This document shows positions 1-15,432 of a stretch of 64,000 nt of DNA, piece after piece (position 1 is the stretch's first letter; the number at the start of each line of letters is the position of its first letter). The notes beneath the pieces were generated by a model, which saw only the letters and a program-made list of their open reading frames with translations, was not told the origin of the DNA and made no database searches. The translations under genes were made by a program, and so were the position numbers. Origin of the DNA: Lineus longissimus. Its lineage: Eukaryota > Nemertea > Pilidiophora > Heteronemertea > Lineidae. The stretch lies in contig NC_088322.1 of assembly GCF_910592395.1 (NCBI RefSeq), positions 4,273,431 to 4,337,430 on the forward strand, in the 5' to 3' direction.

Positions 1-43
1 TGACGATGACAATGACGACGATGATGACGATAATGACGATGAC

Positions 44-82
<39 letters not shown>

Positions 83-83
83 C

Positions 84-123
<40 letters not shown>

Positions 124-421
124 TGACCATGACCATGACCATGACCATGACCATGACCATGACCATGACCATGACCATGACCATGATCATGACCATGACC
201 ATGACCATGACCATGACCATGACCATGATCATGACCATGATCATGACCACGACGACGACGATCATGACGATGACGATGACGATGACGGTGAGGATGAGGA
301 TGACGATGATCATGATGATGATGATGACGATGACGATAACAATGCACATGACGACGACGACGACGACGACAACGACGATGACGATGACATTGACGACGAT
401 GATGACGATAATGACGATGAC

Positions 422-454
<33 letters not shown>

Positions 455-467
455 CATGACCATGACC

Positions 468-501
<34 letters not shown>

Positions 502-1154
502 TGACCATGACCATGACCATGACCATGACCATGACCATGACCATGACCATGACCATGACCATGACCAGACCATGACCATGACCATGACCATGACCATGAC
601 CATGATCATGACCATGATCATGACTACGACGACGACGATCATGACGATGACGATGACGATGACAGTGAGGATGAGGATGACGATGATCATGATGATGATG
701 ATGACGATGACGATAACAATGCACATGACGACGACGACGACGACGACGACAACGACGATGACGATGACAATGACGACGATGATGACGATAATGACGATGA
801 CGATGACGATGACGATGATGATGACCATGACCATGATGATGACGATGACAATGACGATGACGATGACGATGATGACCATGACCATGACCATGACCATGAC
901 CATGACCATGACCATGACCAGACCATGACCATGACCATGACCATGACCATGACCATGATCATGACCATGATCATGACCACGACGACAACGATCATGACGA
1001 TGACGATGACGATGACGGTGAGGATGAGGATGACGATGATCATGATGATGATGATGACGATGACGATAACAATGCACATGACGACGACGACGACGACGAC
1101 GACAACGACGATGACGATGACAATGACGACGATGATGAAGATAATGACGATGAC

Positions 1155-1234
<80 letters not shown>

Positions 1235-1770
1235 TGACCATGACCATGACCATGACCATGACCATGACCATGACCAGACCATGACCAGACCATGACCATG
1301 ACCATGACCATGACCATGACCATGACCATGACCATGACCATGACCATGACCATGACCATGACCATGACCATGACCATGACCATGACCATGACCATGACCA
1401 TGACCATGACCATGACCATGACCATGACCATGACCATGACCATGACCATGACCATGACCATGACCATGACCATGACCATGACCATGACCATGACCATGAC
1501 CATGACCATGACCATGACCATGACCATGACCATGACCATGACCATGACCATGACCATGACCATGATCATGATCATGATCATGACCATGATCATGACCACG
1601 ACGACGACGATCATGACGATGACGATGACGATGACGGTGAGGATGAGGATGACGATGATCATGATGATGATGATGACGATGACGATAACAATGCACATGA
1701 CGACGACGACGACGACGACAACGACGATGACGATGAAAATGACGACGATGATGACGATAATGACGATGAC

Positions 1771-1815
<45 letters not shown>

Positions 1816-1816
1816 C

Positions 1817-1856
<40 letters not shown>

Positions 1857-2150
1857 TGACCATGACCATGACCATGACCATGACCATGACCATGACCATG
1901 ACCATGACCATGACCAGACCATGACCATGACCATGACCATGACCATGACCATGATCATGACCATGATCATGACCACGACGACGACGATCATGACGATGAC
2001 GATGACGATGACGGTGAGGATGAGGATGACGATGATCATGATGATGATGATGACGATGACGATAACAATGCACATGACGACGACGACGACGACGACGACA
2101 ACGACGATGACGATGACAATGACGACGATGATGACGATAATGACGATGAC

Positions 2151-2201
<51 letters not shown>

Positions 2202-2599
2202 CATGACCATGACGATGACGATGACGATGACGATGATGACCATGACCATGACCATGACCATGACCATGACCATGACCATGACCAGACCATGACCATGACC
2301 ATGACCATGACCATGACCATGACCATGACCATGACCATGACCATGACCATGACCATGACGACCATGACCATGACCATGACCATGACCATGACCATGACCA
2401 TGACCATGACCATGATCATGACCACGACGACGACGATTATGACGATGACGATGACGATGACGGTGAGGATGAGGATGACGATGATCATGATGATGATGAT
2501 GACGATGACGATAACAATGCACATGACGACGACGACGATGACAATGACGACGATGATGACGATGACAATGACGACGATGATGACGATAATGACGATGAC

Positions 2600-2644
<45 letters not shown>

Positions 2645-3115
2645 CATGACGATGACGATGACGATGACCATGACCGTGACCGTGACCGTGACCGTGACCG
2701 TGACCGTGACCGTGACCGTGACCGTTAGCGTGACCGTGACCGTGACCGTGACCGTGACCGTGACCGTGACCGTGACCGTGACCGTGACCGTGACCGTGAC
2801 CGTGATTGTGACCGTGACCGTGACCGTGACCGTGACCGTGACCGTGACCGTGACCGTGACCGTGACCGTGACCGTGACCGTGACCATGACCATGACCATG
2901 ATCATGATTATGACCATGACCATGACCATGATCATGACCACGACGACGACGATCATGACGATGACGATGACGATGACGGTGAGGATGAGGATGACGATGA
3001 TCATGATGATGATGATGACGATGACGATAACAATGCACATGACGACGACGACGATGACAATGACGACGATGATGACGATGACAATGACGACGATGATGAC
3101 GATAACGACGATGAC

Positions 3116-3178
<63 letters not shown>

Positions 3179-3197
3179 CATGACCATGACCATGACC

Positions 3198-3231
<34 letters not shown>

Positions 3232-3567
3232 TGACCATGACCATGACCATGACCATGACCATGACCATGACCATGACCATGACCATGACCATGACCAGAC
3301 CATGACCATGACCATGACCATGACCATGACCATGATCATGACCATGATCATGACTACGACGACGACGATCATGACGATGACGATGACGATGACAGTGAGG
3401 ATGAGGATGACGATGATCATGATGATGATGATGACGATGACGATAACAATGCACATGACGACGACGACGACGACGACGACAACGACGATGACGATGACAA
3501 TGACGACGATGATGACGATAATGACGATGACGATGACGATGACGATGATGATGACCATGACCATGAT

Positions 3568-3602
<35 letters not shown>

Positions 3603-3884
3603 TGACCATGACCATGACCATGACCATGACCATGACCATGACCATGACCAGAACATGACCATGACCATGACCATGACCATGACCATGATCATGACCATGA
3701 TCATGACCACGACGACAACGATCATGACGATGACGATGACGATGACGGTGAGGATGAGGATGACGATGATCATGATGATGATGATGACGATGACGATAAC
3801 AATGCACATGACGACGACGATGACGACGACGACAACGACGATGACGATGACAATGACGACGATGATGACGATAATGACGATGAC

Positions 3885-3964
<80 letters not shown>

Positions 3965-4471
3965 TGACCATGACCATTACAATGACCATGACCATGACCA
4001 TGACCATGACCATGACCAGACCATGACCATGACCATGACCATGACCATGACCATGACCATGACCATGACCATGACCATGACCATGACCATGACCATGACC
4101 ATGACCATGACCATGACCATGACCATGACCATGACCATGACCATGACCATGACCATGACCATGACCATGACCATGACCATGACCATGACCATGACCATGA
4201 CCATGACCATGACCATGACCATGACCATGACCATGACCATGACCATGACCATGACCATGACCATGATCATGATCATGATCATGACCATGATCATGACCAC
4301 GACGACGACGATCATGACGATGACGATGACGATGACGGTGAGGATGAGGATGACGATGATCATGATGATGATGATGACGATGACGATAACAATGCACATG
4401 ACGACGACGACGACGACGACAACGACGATGACGATGAAAATGACGACGATGATGACGATAATGACGATGAC

Positions 4472-4516
<45 letters not shown>

Positions 4517-4517
4517 C

Positions 4518-4557
<40 letters not shown>

Positions 4558-4851
4558 TGACCATGACCATGACCATGACCATGACCATGACCATGACCAT
4601 GACCATGACCATGACCAGACCATGACCATGACCATGACCATGACCATGACCATGATCATGACCATGATCATGACCACGACGACGACGATCATGACGATGA
4701 CGATGACGATGACGGTGAGGATGAGGATGACGATGATCATGATGATGATGATGACGATGACGATAACAATGCACATGACGACGACGACGACGACGACGAC
4801 AACGACGATGACGATGACAATGACGACGATGATGACGATAATGACGATGAC

Positions 4852-4902
<51 letters not shown>

Positions 4903-5300
4903 CATGACCATGACGATGACGATGACGATGACGATGATGACCATGACCATGACCATGACCATGACCATGACCATGACCATGACCAGACCATGACCATGAC
5001 CATGACCATGACCATGACCATGACCATGACCATGACCATGACCATGACCATGACCATGACGACCATGACCATGACCATGACCATGACCATGACCATGACC
5101 ATGACCATGACCATGATCATGACCACGACGACGACGATCATGACGATGACGATGACGATGACGGTGAGGATGAGGATGACGATGATCATGATGATGATGA
5201 TGACGATGACGATAACAATGCACATGACGACGACGACGATGACAATGACGACGATGATGACGATGACAATGACGACGATGATGACGATAATGACGATGAC

Positions 5301-5345
<45 letters not shown>

Positions 5346-5804
5346 CATGACGATGACGATGACGATGACCATGACCGTGACCGTGACCGTGACCGTGACC
5401 GTGACCGTGACCGTGACCGTGACCGTGACCGTTAGCGTGACCGTGACCGTGACCGTGACCGTGACCGTGACCGTGACCGTGACCGTGACCGTGACCGTGA
5501 CCGTGACCGTGACCGTGACCGTGACCGTGACCGTGACCGTGACCGTGACCGTGACCGTGACCGTGACCATGACCATGACCATGACCATGATCATGATTAT
5601 GACCATGACCATGACCATGATCATGACCACGACGACGACGATCATGACGATGACGATGACGATGACGGTGAGGATGAGGATGACGATGATCATGATGATG
5701 ATGATGACGATGACGATAACAATGCACATGACGACGACGACGATGACAATGACGACGATGATGACGATGACAATGACGACGATGATGACGATAACGACGA
5801 TGAC

Positions 5805-5867
<63 letters not shown>

Positions 5868-6205
5868 CATGACCATGACCATGACCATGGACCATGACCA
5901 TGACCATGACCATGACCATGACCATGACCATGACCAGACCATGACCATGACCATGACCATGACCATGACCAGACCATGACCATGACCATGACCATGACCA
6001 TGACCATGATCATGAACATGATCATGACCACGACGACGACGATCATGACGATGACGATGACGATGACGGTGAGGATGAGGATGACGATGATCATGATGAT
6101 GATGATGACGATGACGATAACAATGCACATGACGACGACGACGACGACGACGACAACGACGATGACGATGACATTGACGACGATGATGACGATAATGACG
6201 ATGAC

Positions 6206-6244
<39 letters not shown>

Positions 6245-6573
6245 CATGACCATGTCGATGACGATGACGGTGACGATGATGACCATGACCATGACCATGA
6301 CCATGACCATGACCATGACCATGACCATGACCATGATCAGACCATGACCATGACCATGACCATGACCATGACCATGATCATGACCATGATCATGACCACG
6401 ACGACGACGATCATGACGATGACGATGACGATGACGGTGAGGATGAGGATGACGATGATCATGATGATGATGATGACGACGACGATAACAATGCACATGA
6501 CGACGACGACGATGACAATGACGACGATGATGACGATGACAATGACGACGATGATGACGATAATGACGATGAC

Positions 6574-6636
<63 letters not shown>

Positions 6637-6992
6637 CATGACCATGACCATGACCATGACCATGGACCATGACCATGACCATGACCATGACCATGACCAT
6701 GACCATGACCAGACCATGACCATGACCATGACCATGACCATGACCATGACCAGACCATGACCATGACCATGACCATGACCATGACCATGACCATGATCAT
6801 GACCATGATCATGACCACGACGACGACGATCATGACGATGACGATGACGATGACGGTGAGGATGAGGATGACGATGATCATGATGATGATGATGACGATG
6901 ACGATAACAATGCACATGACGACGACGACGACGACGACGACAACGACGATGACGATGACAATGACGACGATGATGACGATAATGACGATGAC

Positions 6993-7043
<51 letters not shown>

Positions 7044-7050
7044 CATGACC

Positions 7051-7081
<31 letters not shown>

Positions 7082-7575
7082 CCATGACCATGACCATGAC
7101 CATGACCATGACCATGACCATGACCAGACCATGACCATGACCATGACCATGACCATGACCATGACCATGACCATGACCATGACCATGACCATGACCATGA
7201 CCATGACCATGACCATGACCATGACCATGACCATGACCATGACCATGACCATGACCATGACCATGACCATGACAATGACCATGACCATGACCATGACCAT
7301 GACCATGACCATGACCATGACCATGACCATGACCATGACCAGAACATGACCATGACCATGACCATGACCATGACCATGATCATGACCATGATCATGACCA
7401 CGACGACAACGATCATGACGATGACGATGACGATGACGGTGAGGATGAGGATGACGATGATCATGATGATGATGATGACGATGACGATAACAATGCACAT
7501 GACGACGACGATGACGACGACGACAACGACGATGACGATGACAATGACGACGATGATGACGATAATGACGATGAC

Positions 7576-7626
<51 letters not shown>

Positions 7627-8123
7627 CATGACCATGACGATGACGATGACGATGACGATGATGACCATGACCATGACCATGACCATGACCATGACCATGA
7701 CCATGACCAGACCATGACCATGACCATGACCATGACCATGACCATGACCATGACCATGACCATGACCATGACCATGACCATGACCATGACCATGACCATG
7801 ACCATGACCATGACCATGACCATGACCATGACCATGACCATGACCATGACAATGACCATGACCATGACCATGACCATGACCATGACCATGACCATGACCA
7901 TGATCATGACCATGACCATGACCATGACCATGATCATGACCACGACGACGACGATCATGACGATGACGATGACGATGACGGTGAGGATGAGGATGACGAT
8001 GATCATGATGATGATGATGACGATGACGATAACAATGCACATGACGACGACGACGATGACAATGACGACGATGATGACGATGACAATGACGACGATGATG
8101 ACGATAATGACGATGACGATGAC

Positions 8124-8168
<45 letters not shown>

Positions 8169-8645
8169 CATGACGATGACGATGACGATGACGATGACCG
8201 TGACCGTGACCGTGACCGTGACCGTGACCGTGACCGTGACCGTGACCGTGACCGTGACCGTGAGCGTGAGCGTGACCGTGACCGTGACCGTGACCGTGAC
8301 CGTGACCGTGACCGTGACCGTGACCGTGACCGTGACCGTGACCGTGGCCGTGACCGTGACCGTGACCGTGACCGTGACCGTGACCGTGACCGTGACCGTG
8401 ACCGTGACCATGACCATGACCATGACCATGATCATGATTATGACCATGACCATGACCATGATCATGACCACGACGACGACGATCATGACGATGACGATGA
8501 CGATGACGGTGAGGATGAGGATGACGATGATCATGATGATGATGATGACGATGACGATAACAATGCACATGACGACGACGACGATGACAATGACGACGAT
8601 GATGACGATGACAATGACGACGATGATGACGATAACGACGATGAC

Positions 8646-8702
<57 letters not shown>

Positions 8703-9123
8703 CATGACCATGACCATGACCATGACCATGACCATGGACCATGACCATGACCATGACCATGACCATGACCATGACCATGACCAGACCATGACCATGACCA
8801 TGACCATGACCATGACCATGACCAGACCATGACCATGACCATGACCATGACCATGACCATGACCATGATCATGAACATGACCATGACCATGATCAGACCA
8901 TGACCATGACCATGACCATGACCATGATCATGACCATGATCATGACCACGACGACGACGATCATGACGATGACGATGACGATGACGGTGAGGATGAGGAT
9001 GACGATGATCATGATGATGATGATGACGATGACGATAACAATGCACATGACGCCGACGACGATGACAATGACGACGATGATGACGATGACAATGACGACG
9101 ATGATGACGATAATGACGATGAC

Positions 9124-9158
<35 letters not shown>

Positions 9159-9542
9159 CGACGATGACGATGACGATGACGATGACCATGACCATGACCA
9201 TGACCATGACCATGGACCATGACCATGACCATGACCATGACCATGACCATGACCATGACCAGACCATGACCATGACCATGACCATGACCATGACCATGAC
9301 CAGACCATGACCATGACCATGACCATGACCATGACCATGACCATGATCATGACCATGATCATGACCACGACGACGACGATCATGACGATGACGATGACGA
9401 TGACGGTGAGGATGAGGATGACGATGATCATGATGATGATGATGACGATGACGATAACAATGCACATGACGACGACGACGACGACGACGACAACGACGAT
9501 GACGATGACATTGACGACGATGATGACGATAATGACGATGAC

Positions 9543-9581
<39 letters not shown>

Positions 9582-9594
9582 CATGACCATGACC

Positions 9595-9628
<34 letters not shown>

Positions 9629-9790
9629 TGACCATGACCATGACCATGACCATGACCATGACCATGACCATGACCATGACCATGACCATGACCATGATCA
9701 TGACCATGATCATGACCACGACGACGACGATCATGACGATGACGATGACGATGACGGTGAGGATGAGGATGACGATGATCATGATGATGA
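1..9790. repeat. Higher-order satellite of 6-bp words (GACGAT/GACCAT/GACCGT)
   Basis: The whole stretch is built from 6-bp words GACGAT, GACCAT and GACCGT. A marker, GGTGAGGATGAGGATGACG (AGTGAGG in two copies), recurs 22 times from 287 to 9755 at spacings of about 350-620 bp. The spacing series 353, 618, 378, 449, 516, 416 starting at 664 is followed by 353, 590, 377, 449, 504, 401, so six subunits form a higher-order unit of about 2.7 kb present at least twice, with a rearranged third copy. GACCGT-rich blocks sit at about 2670-2884, 5372-5566 and 8198-8406. Long open frames on both strands (Met-Thr, His-Gly, Val-Met dipeptides) are by-products of the hexamer. The array ends abruptly near 9790; its left end is outside the window. 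Confidence 0.95.
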
Positions 9791-10348
9791 CCCTCTTCAC
9801 TTGGTATTTTTTGGTATTTTTCTACGCAATTTCAAACTTATTTTTCAGGGGTCAAAAATAGGTTTTTAGAAAGTTTTACTTTTTTTCTGTGTTTACCAAC
9901 TCCTCTTCTTAATTCTGTCGCCAGATCCAATCCCTAAACTCAAATATTTCATTGTCTTTGAAGCAAAAAACAAATTGTCATTTTTTATGTCAGTTGTAGC
10001 TTTTGACATAGTGACGTTGAAATTGACATAGTGACGTTGAAATTGACACAGTGCCGTCGTTTTTGCCATGTGAGCCGTGCATAATGACAAGTAAGCCGTT
10101 TATAATAACACAGACTTTCTTGCCAATTTGCAATGGAAATTTTGCACGAATCCGTCCCAGGTATCACTTGATATTGTTTACGAACATCTTTACATAATTA
10201 TTTTTGTTTTCATAGGGGTAGCACTTTGCGTCTTCTGGGGGGGGGGGGGGCTTTGATTTAGTTCAAACCGGCCAGTGACAACCCTTAAATTAAATTCCAT
10301 GTCGGGATTCCCCGAGCCTGTATAGACATAGTCTAAGTAGTTAGTATA

Positions 10349-10565
10349 CTGTAAAACGGGAAATTTTCGCGGATGGTTTTTTTTGCGGATTGGCTAAAAT
10401 TCCTTGAAAAAATTAAATTTTACGCTACTTATTTTTGCGGATCAGAGAACATCTTTCAATAAACTCTATTTAAAATTCCTATTTTGCGGTTATTATTTTT
10501 GCGGATTTTAGACACCCGCAAATATAGCAAAATTAAAAACACAGCGAAAATTTCCAGTTTTACAG
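10349..10565. mobile_element. 217-bp MITE, copy 1 (TA-flanked, Tc1/mariner-type ends)
   Basis: The ends are inverted: CTGTAAAACGGGAAATTTTC at the left and its near-complement (GAAAATTTCCAGTTTTACAG) at the right. TA flanks both sides, as expected of Tc1/mariner-type insertion. The interior is AT-rich with repeated TTTTTGCGGAT words and has no coding capacity. A copy of the same length at 32526-32742 differs by about one base over the stretch compared. Confidence 0.85.
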
Positions 10566-11867
10566 TAGTATGTGTATTCAAAACACAGCATGTCGAGACA
10601 CGTTTATATCTGTTATTCAACAAAGGGCGTGGGACATAACATGGCCGACTTCTAAAGTTCAGCTTTCAAAACAGAGCAAGTCGAGACATGTCCGTTCCTG
10701 TCATTTCAAGCACTTCCTTCCCAAGACACTTTCAGCCCACTATATAGGGCAGTACATCGATATAGGGGAATATGAAAGCCCTCGATTATCAGCATGAGTA
10801 TCATGCTCAACGTTTTTTCGACGGGCACTCACAATTTTCATCCTTCTGTTTGAGACAGACACCGATGAGCATTCCATTCTCAAATATGTATACTATTCTG
10901 TCGGTGTGTTCAAGTTATCAGCCCATGCAACTGATAAAGTTGATAAAAATCGAAGAAAATATCTTTTAAACGGCTCTTTATTATTGAAAGTATAGAACAT
11001 TGACATCAAAAATTTGAACTTGAAGTTTTTATCAAAAATTGGTCGTCCTCACAGGGTGACCCAGAAGAATCATGTTAGGGGGACTTTGATTTGGTCTGTT
11101 GAAAGTATGATCACTTGTGTGAAGAATGGAGAACTCAGAACACCATGCCGTACCTGTTATTGTGTTCTTTAAACATGAAAGCGAATGTTTTTAGCCATTC
11201 TTAGGCAGGGTGCAAAGTAGCATTTATATATTTCCCCAGTTACATTTCCTTCTGTTTTTTGCGCCATAACGGTCTATACCCGACGTGATGTCATATTAGC
11301 GCAATTAGGCCATTTGCCTTAACGCAATATCAACCAAACCAAATTCTCTCTGATTCATTTCTTTTGGGTCACCCTGTAAGAATGACATACAGAGCCACAA
11401 TTTCCATAGTGTTCAACCTTAGAACTAATGTTGAATAAAGGGGAGAAGTAATTGACTGATTTTTGCCTATAATTTATTGCAGAGAGGTTGAAATGCGATT
11501 ATAGAATACAGTAGAAGTTTTGGTTAGCCTCTCTCCTTTATACAGCTTAAGGTTTTTCACTGATCCTAGCAGCTTCTCCAGAAGGACCACGGGGTGGATC
11601 GATAGCTAGGGGAAAGTGGTGCTGATTAGGTTTAAAAGTCACAAAACTGTTGGGAAAATGTAATTTGTTAGCAATAGTTCTTAATAATGTGATTTTCCAC
11701 ATCTGATCAAATTCAAATGTGAGCATCAATTTTGGTTTTCCCAAGAACCGATTCCGTAGGCCAATATCATGTGACAAAGCAACAGACCTGTGCATTTTTT
11801 GTATTCTAACTACTGTATTGTCAAAACAATTGGACTAGCTATCAAATGAACCTGTCCATACATACAG

Positions 11868-11889
11868 ATAGACAGGCAGGCAGGCAGGA

Positions 11890-11922
<33 letters not shown>

Positions 11923-11923
11923 G
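11868..11923. repeat. Tetranucleotide microsatellite (CAGG)n(ACAG)n
   Basis: Runs of CAGG pass into GACA repeats just downstream (in genome coordinates, left) of the stop codon of the recombinase-like gene. Confidence 0.9.
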
Positions 11924-11931
11924 TGATATAG

Positions 11932-14900
11932 CTACGTAGTCTTCAACGAGTTTTCACAAGACATTACTTCGGTGGAAGGCACTTGACCACCACCATTTGT
12001 AGTAATACTTTCTTTATCCCGAGATTCTCCGGAAACTATGGTACTTCGTGATAAATCTTCCTCGGTCAACGTCTCGCCCGTCATCACTTTGAATACAAGA
12101 TTACTCATCCTTGCCATATTGTTGTCTGCTACACGAATGTCGTACGTTTTTTTCTGCATGGCTTCGGAATGCTTCATGAGTGAAGCCAAGTCTTTTTCAT
12201 TGCTTGCACCCAGGTCTAATTGAAGAATTATTGAGGCAATAGATTTGCGCATCAATGTACAACTCGCTCTGAGGTCTTTTCCCACAGATCTCGTCATCTC
12301 CACCGTAATAATGTTTGCTACTTCAGATTGGGTGAGGGTGCGCCCGGTCCACGTGAGGAAAACATCTTTAGTTGCCATTGCCGCATTCCGGATGAAAACC
12401 TGTGAAATAAAGTGAAATTGTTTATATCTATTTACATTTATATATTTCTACCAACGTACATTGAAAACACATGTTGGAATGGCACAGTGCCACCTCTATA
12501 ATCAACTTCTATTTGGGGGATGAGGTTAATGCAACCGTTTTGTTTCCAAGTATGTAAATATCTTTTACTAAAAGAGGCAACAAAAAACAACAGAAAATAA
12601 AAGCCTACCTGCGGTCGGATCTTGTTAATGTATGTTAGCAGGTGCTGGAAGTCACGTTTGTTTAGGGATATTTGTGCAGCTCCGTACTTTGCCTCCGTTT
12701 TATGCCGACGTACATTTATAACGTGGAAGTTGTTGTGAATGTTGTCACGGGCACCTGAAACATCGTCTAAAGTCATGTTGATGATAGGCCCAGCTCTCGT
12801 TGCATTAGACAAAACTAACATCATTATGAGGTTATTCCGCACACACACATGTTCCGACATTGTCAAGTCAGGTGTAGAGTTGTTTGTAAAACGTTCAAAA
12901 ACTTCGTTGGGTAGTTTTGCCCTGTCACCTGTCATGTACATTTTGACTTCTTGTACTCCGACAGCTTTGTTACGGTGCTCAATTCGTTTCACGTGACTCC
13001 GTGCTGCAATCTCTTTATTCAGACTTTGTATCCAATGATTGACGTGTAGAGAAATAGAGTCCACGGTATTGTTTGTCAAAAATCCACGTTGCTTCATTTT
13101 GGCCCACGTCACAAATTTTTTGAAATCCAACAAATAATTGTTCACTGTGCTGGCTTGCCTGGTCTTCAGCATGGTTGGTATGAAGAGTTCTTCAATTTTG
13201 TCCATTTTTGTCATGAGTGTTTCCTCACCGAAATCGGCATCTATGACATTCAGAACAACAAGCACATGTTTGGATATCTGGTCACTAGCCGCTGAACCTT
13301 TAGTACCACCACCAAAGGACTGTAGCCATTTTTTGAAAAGTCCAATTTCATCGTCCATTGCTGCAATGAAAAGAACGAATAACTTATGAAAACTGAGTGA
13401 ATGAATTGAAAGCAGAGGGTTTTTTGTTGACTACCAACTCTATACTACCCTTATAACCATGTCATCTTATCATCAGAAACTACCATTGAAAGGATGATGT
13501 AAGTAGGCACGAGTTGTTAACAAATTAATATTTCAACTGGTCGGACTTGGAGATAGACTAGACATGTTCATTGTCCTTCGTGACATTTGGTGAATTTTAG
13601 AAGTTGATTTCGTACCTTTTGTTGTAACCTTCTGGATACTTGCAAAAGGGTTATTGTCGTCATCCTCATTACCACATGACTCTGGTGACATGATCGAAGG
13701 TTCGTTGTTCTTACCACCACGAGAATCTGATGGCATGATCGAAGGACCAGTGTCCTCACCACTACAAGACTCTGATGGCATGGTCAAATAGCAGCCGTCC
13801 TCATCAACACGAGACTTTGATGGCATGATCGAAGGGGTGTCGTCCTCATCACCACGAGGCTCTGATGGCATGATCGAAAGGGCGTCGTCCTCATCACCAT
13901 GAGGCTCTGATGGCACAGTTGTCAAAGGGGGGTCACCACTGAATGCTGAAAGTAACAAGGGTAGACGATGGATCTTTACTGGATCCACTACTAGTGTAGA
14001 ACATTGGGTATTGTGCCTTTGGGGTCAGCGAGACGATACGCATCTTATCCTGATAGTCAAGAGTTTCGTTGGCTGGACTATTGTTGCTTTACTGAGGGGT
14101 GTTAGGGTTAGGGTTGCCAGTAACTTTACTGGCAGATTCCGGAACTAAAGTGTATGTACCAAGTATGTATGGCTGTATCCGAGGTAAAATGCATAGTATC
14201 GCATACATCCAACATGGATTTCACTTCCTTAATGTAGTGCGGGTGGCATAGGATGTGGATTTGAGCCGACATTTAAGGTGGTTCCAGTAGTCTCTATCAC
14301 TACTTACTTCCTTCATTGTTGGTCTTATCAAAATCGTATGTTGGTGTGTAGACTGTGTGGCAGATGCTGGTGACGGCATTTTTCGGCCAAGTAGCATAAG
14401 CTCTCTACTAAAATCTGGACATTCACCTTTATTATAGAGTAAGGCCCGTTTTGGCAATCCCAATGCATTATCCAGTGACAACCCCCCCCCCCCCCAAAAA
14501 AAAACAATGTACGTGAAATACACTATGAATGTATTACGAGATATGGCCTGCAACATTTCCTGGGTTTGGTTGCTGGCCATATCTCGTAATACATTCGCAG
14601 TAATGGTTACCTCATCATCTTGCTTCAGCTACAATTCAAATCTGCATGCCAGCCGTGCAGAATGGTTGGTTTTGTGAACAGTGTGAACAGATAGTTAGAA
14701 ATTTCAACACTCACCATACTTGTCATGAACTTTGCTGGTACATTCACTGTCATTCTCCTCGGACGAGTCATGTTGGTCATCATCACCCACAATGGAACTG
14801 GTTTTTTTTCCTTCTTTTCCTTGCTTCATGTATTCGTGAAACACCTCTTGGGTTCTGTCGAGATGATGCTTCCCACCCATCAGGTGTTTGTCGAGACGTT

Positions 14901-14961
14901 TCACCATTGTCCTGCATCCAGAGACAGGGCAGTAGTATTTTGACGGTGCTGACGATGATGG
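11932..14961 (-). CDS. Zinc-finger tyrosine-recombinase-like protein, spliced (copy A)
   Basis: Four exons can be joined in phase: 14715-14961, about 13533-13945 (left edge unclear), 12609-13360 and 11932-12399. Sites are good, for example TTTATTTCACAG before the last exon and CAG|GTAGGC after the third. Exon 1 has a zinc finger spaced C-x4-C-x9-H-x5-H. Exon 2 encodes about six 15-residue acidic repeats (45-bp period). Exons 3 and 4 carry residues expected of a tyrosine recombinase: Arg in ATRAGPIIN, Lys in HKTEAKYG, a second Arg in SCTLMRKS, and a late His and Tyr in LMKHSEAMQKKTY. Such Crypton-like proteins cut and rejoin DNA through the Tyr. The assignment rests on motif order, not a search. 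Further 5' exons may exist upstream. Whether it is an active transposon gene or a domesticated one cannot be told. Confidence 0.6.
14527..14596. repeat. Perfect 22-bp inverted repeat, 26-nt loop
   Basis: The arms 14527-14548 and 14575-14596 are perfectly complementary (start GAATGTATTACGAG). The hairpin lies in the intron between the first two recognised exons of the recombinase-like gene, next to a C/A homopolymer. It may be a small fold-back remnant. Confidence 0.8.
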
Positions 14962-15432
14962 CTGTTAGAAGTAAAAAAATCCACATTTTCGAATAAATAC
15001 CTAAACAATAAGTATTCTTTGTCCCTGCCTTCTGTCTGTCCATCTGCCTACCTGACTACTTGGATCAGTGCAAATAAGATACTGTCTTTTAGTCTTTCAT
15101 AGCTTTGCCACCTGATATCGAGTAGTTCAAGAAATATGTGACTCTCTCTCTCTCTCTGACAAAACCCACCCACCCACGTTTTTTCTGAAGGCAAAGTAAT
15201 TGAAAAAGCATTACTCTGTTCTTATATTGGGGTAATTTTAAAGCATTATCTAGTGATATTTGTGCACTCTTGAATAGTTAAACTAATTCAATGTGATAAA
15301 CATTATTGAAAAAATGGAGAAGAAAAATTTTTGATAAAAATAATTTTTTATACATTCCCCCTTTTCTCCATATTTTACCTGGCTTCTTATGAGGGTTTTC
15401 TCAGAGTGGGTCACATATGTGAGCATATGAAT
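14962..15432. other. Gene-free spacer
   Basis: This AT-rich stretch has a short CT microsatellite near 15143-15158. No coding region or recognised element was seen. Confidence 0.5.

Larger units (their letters stand above)
9791..11931. other. Gene-free host DNA between the satellite and a recombinase-like gene
   Basis: No convincing coding region was seen. The stretch holds three tandem copies of a 21-bp word containing GACATAGTGACGTTGAAAT at about 10004-10060, a G homopolymer near 10238-10253, a 217-bp MITE (10349-10565) and a tetranucleotide microsatellite (11868-11923). The short open frames here have no domain or splice context. Confidence 0.6.

Noticed and set aside
1-9790. CRISPR array or telomeric repeat
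   Set aside because: There are no unique spacers between constant repeats, and the words do not match known telomere repeats. The pattern is a higher-order satellite.
6-9861. Very long open frames of Met-Thr, His-Gly, Val-Met and Trp-Ser dipeptides on both strands
   Set aside because: They follow from a 6-bp repeat that contains no stop in several frames; length changes by whole repeats and there is no gene context.
10570-10969. Two short plus-strand frames after the MITE
   Set aside because: No domain, splice site or composition bias supports coding.
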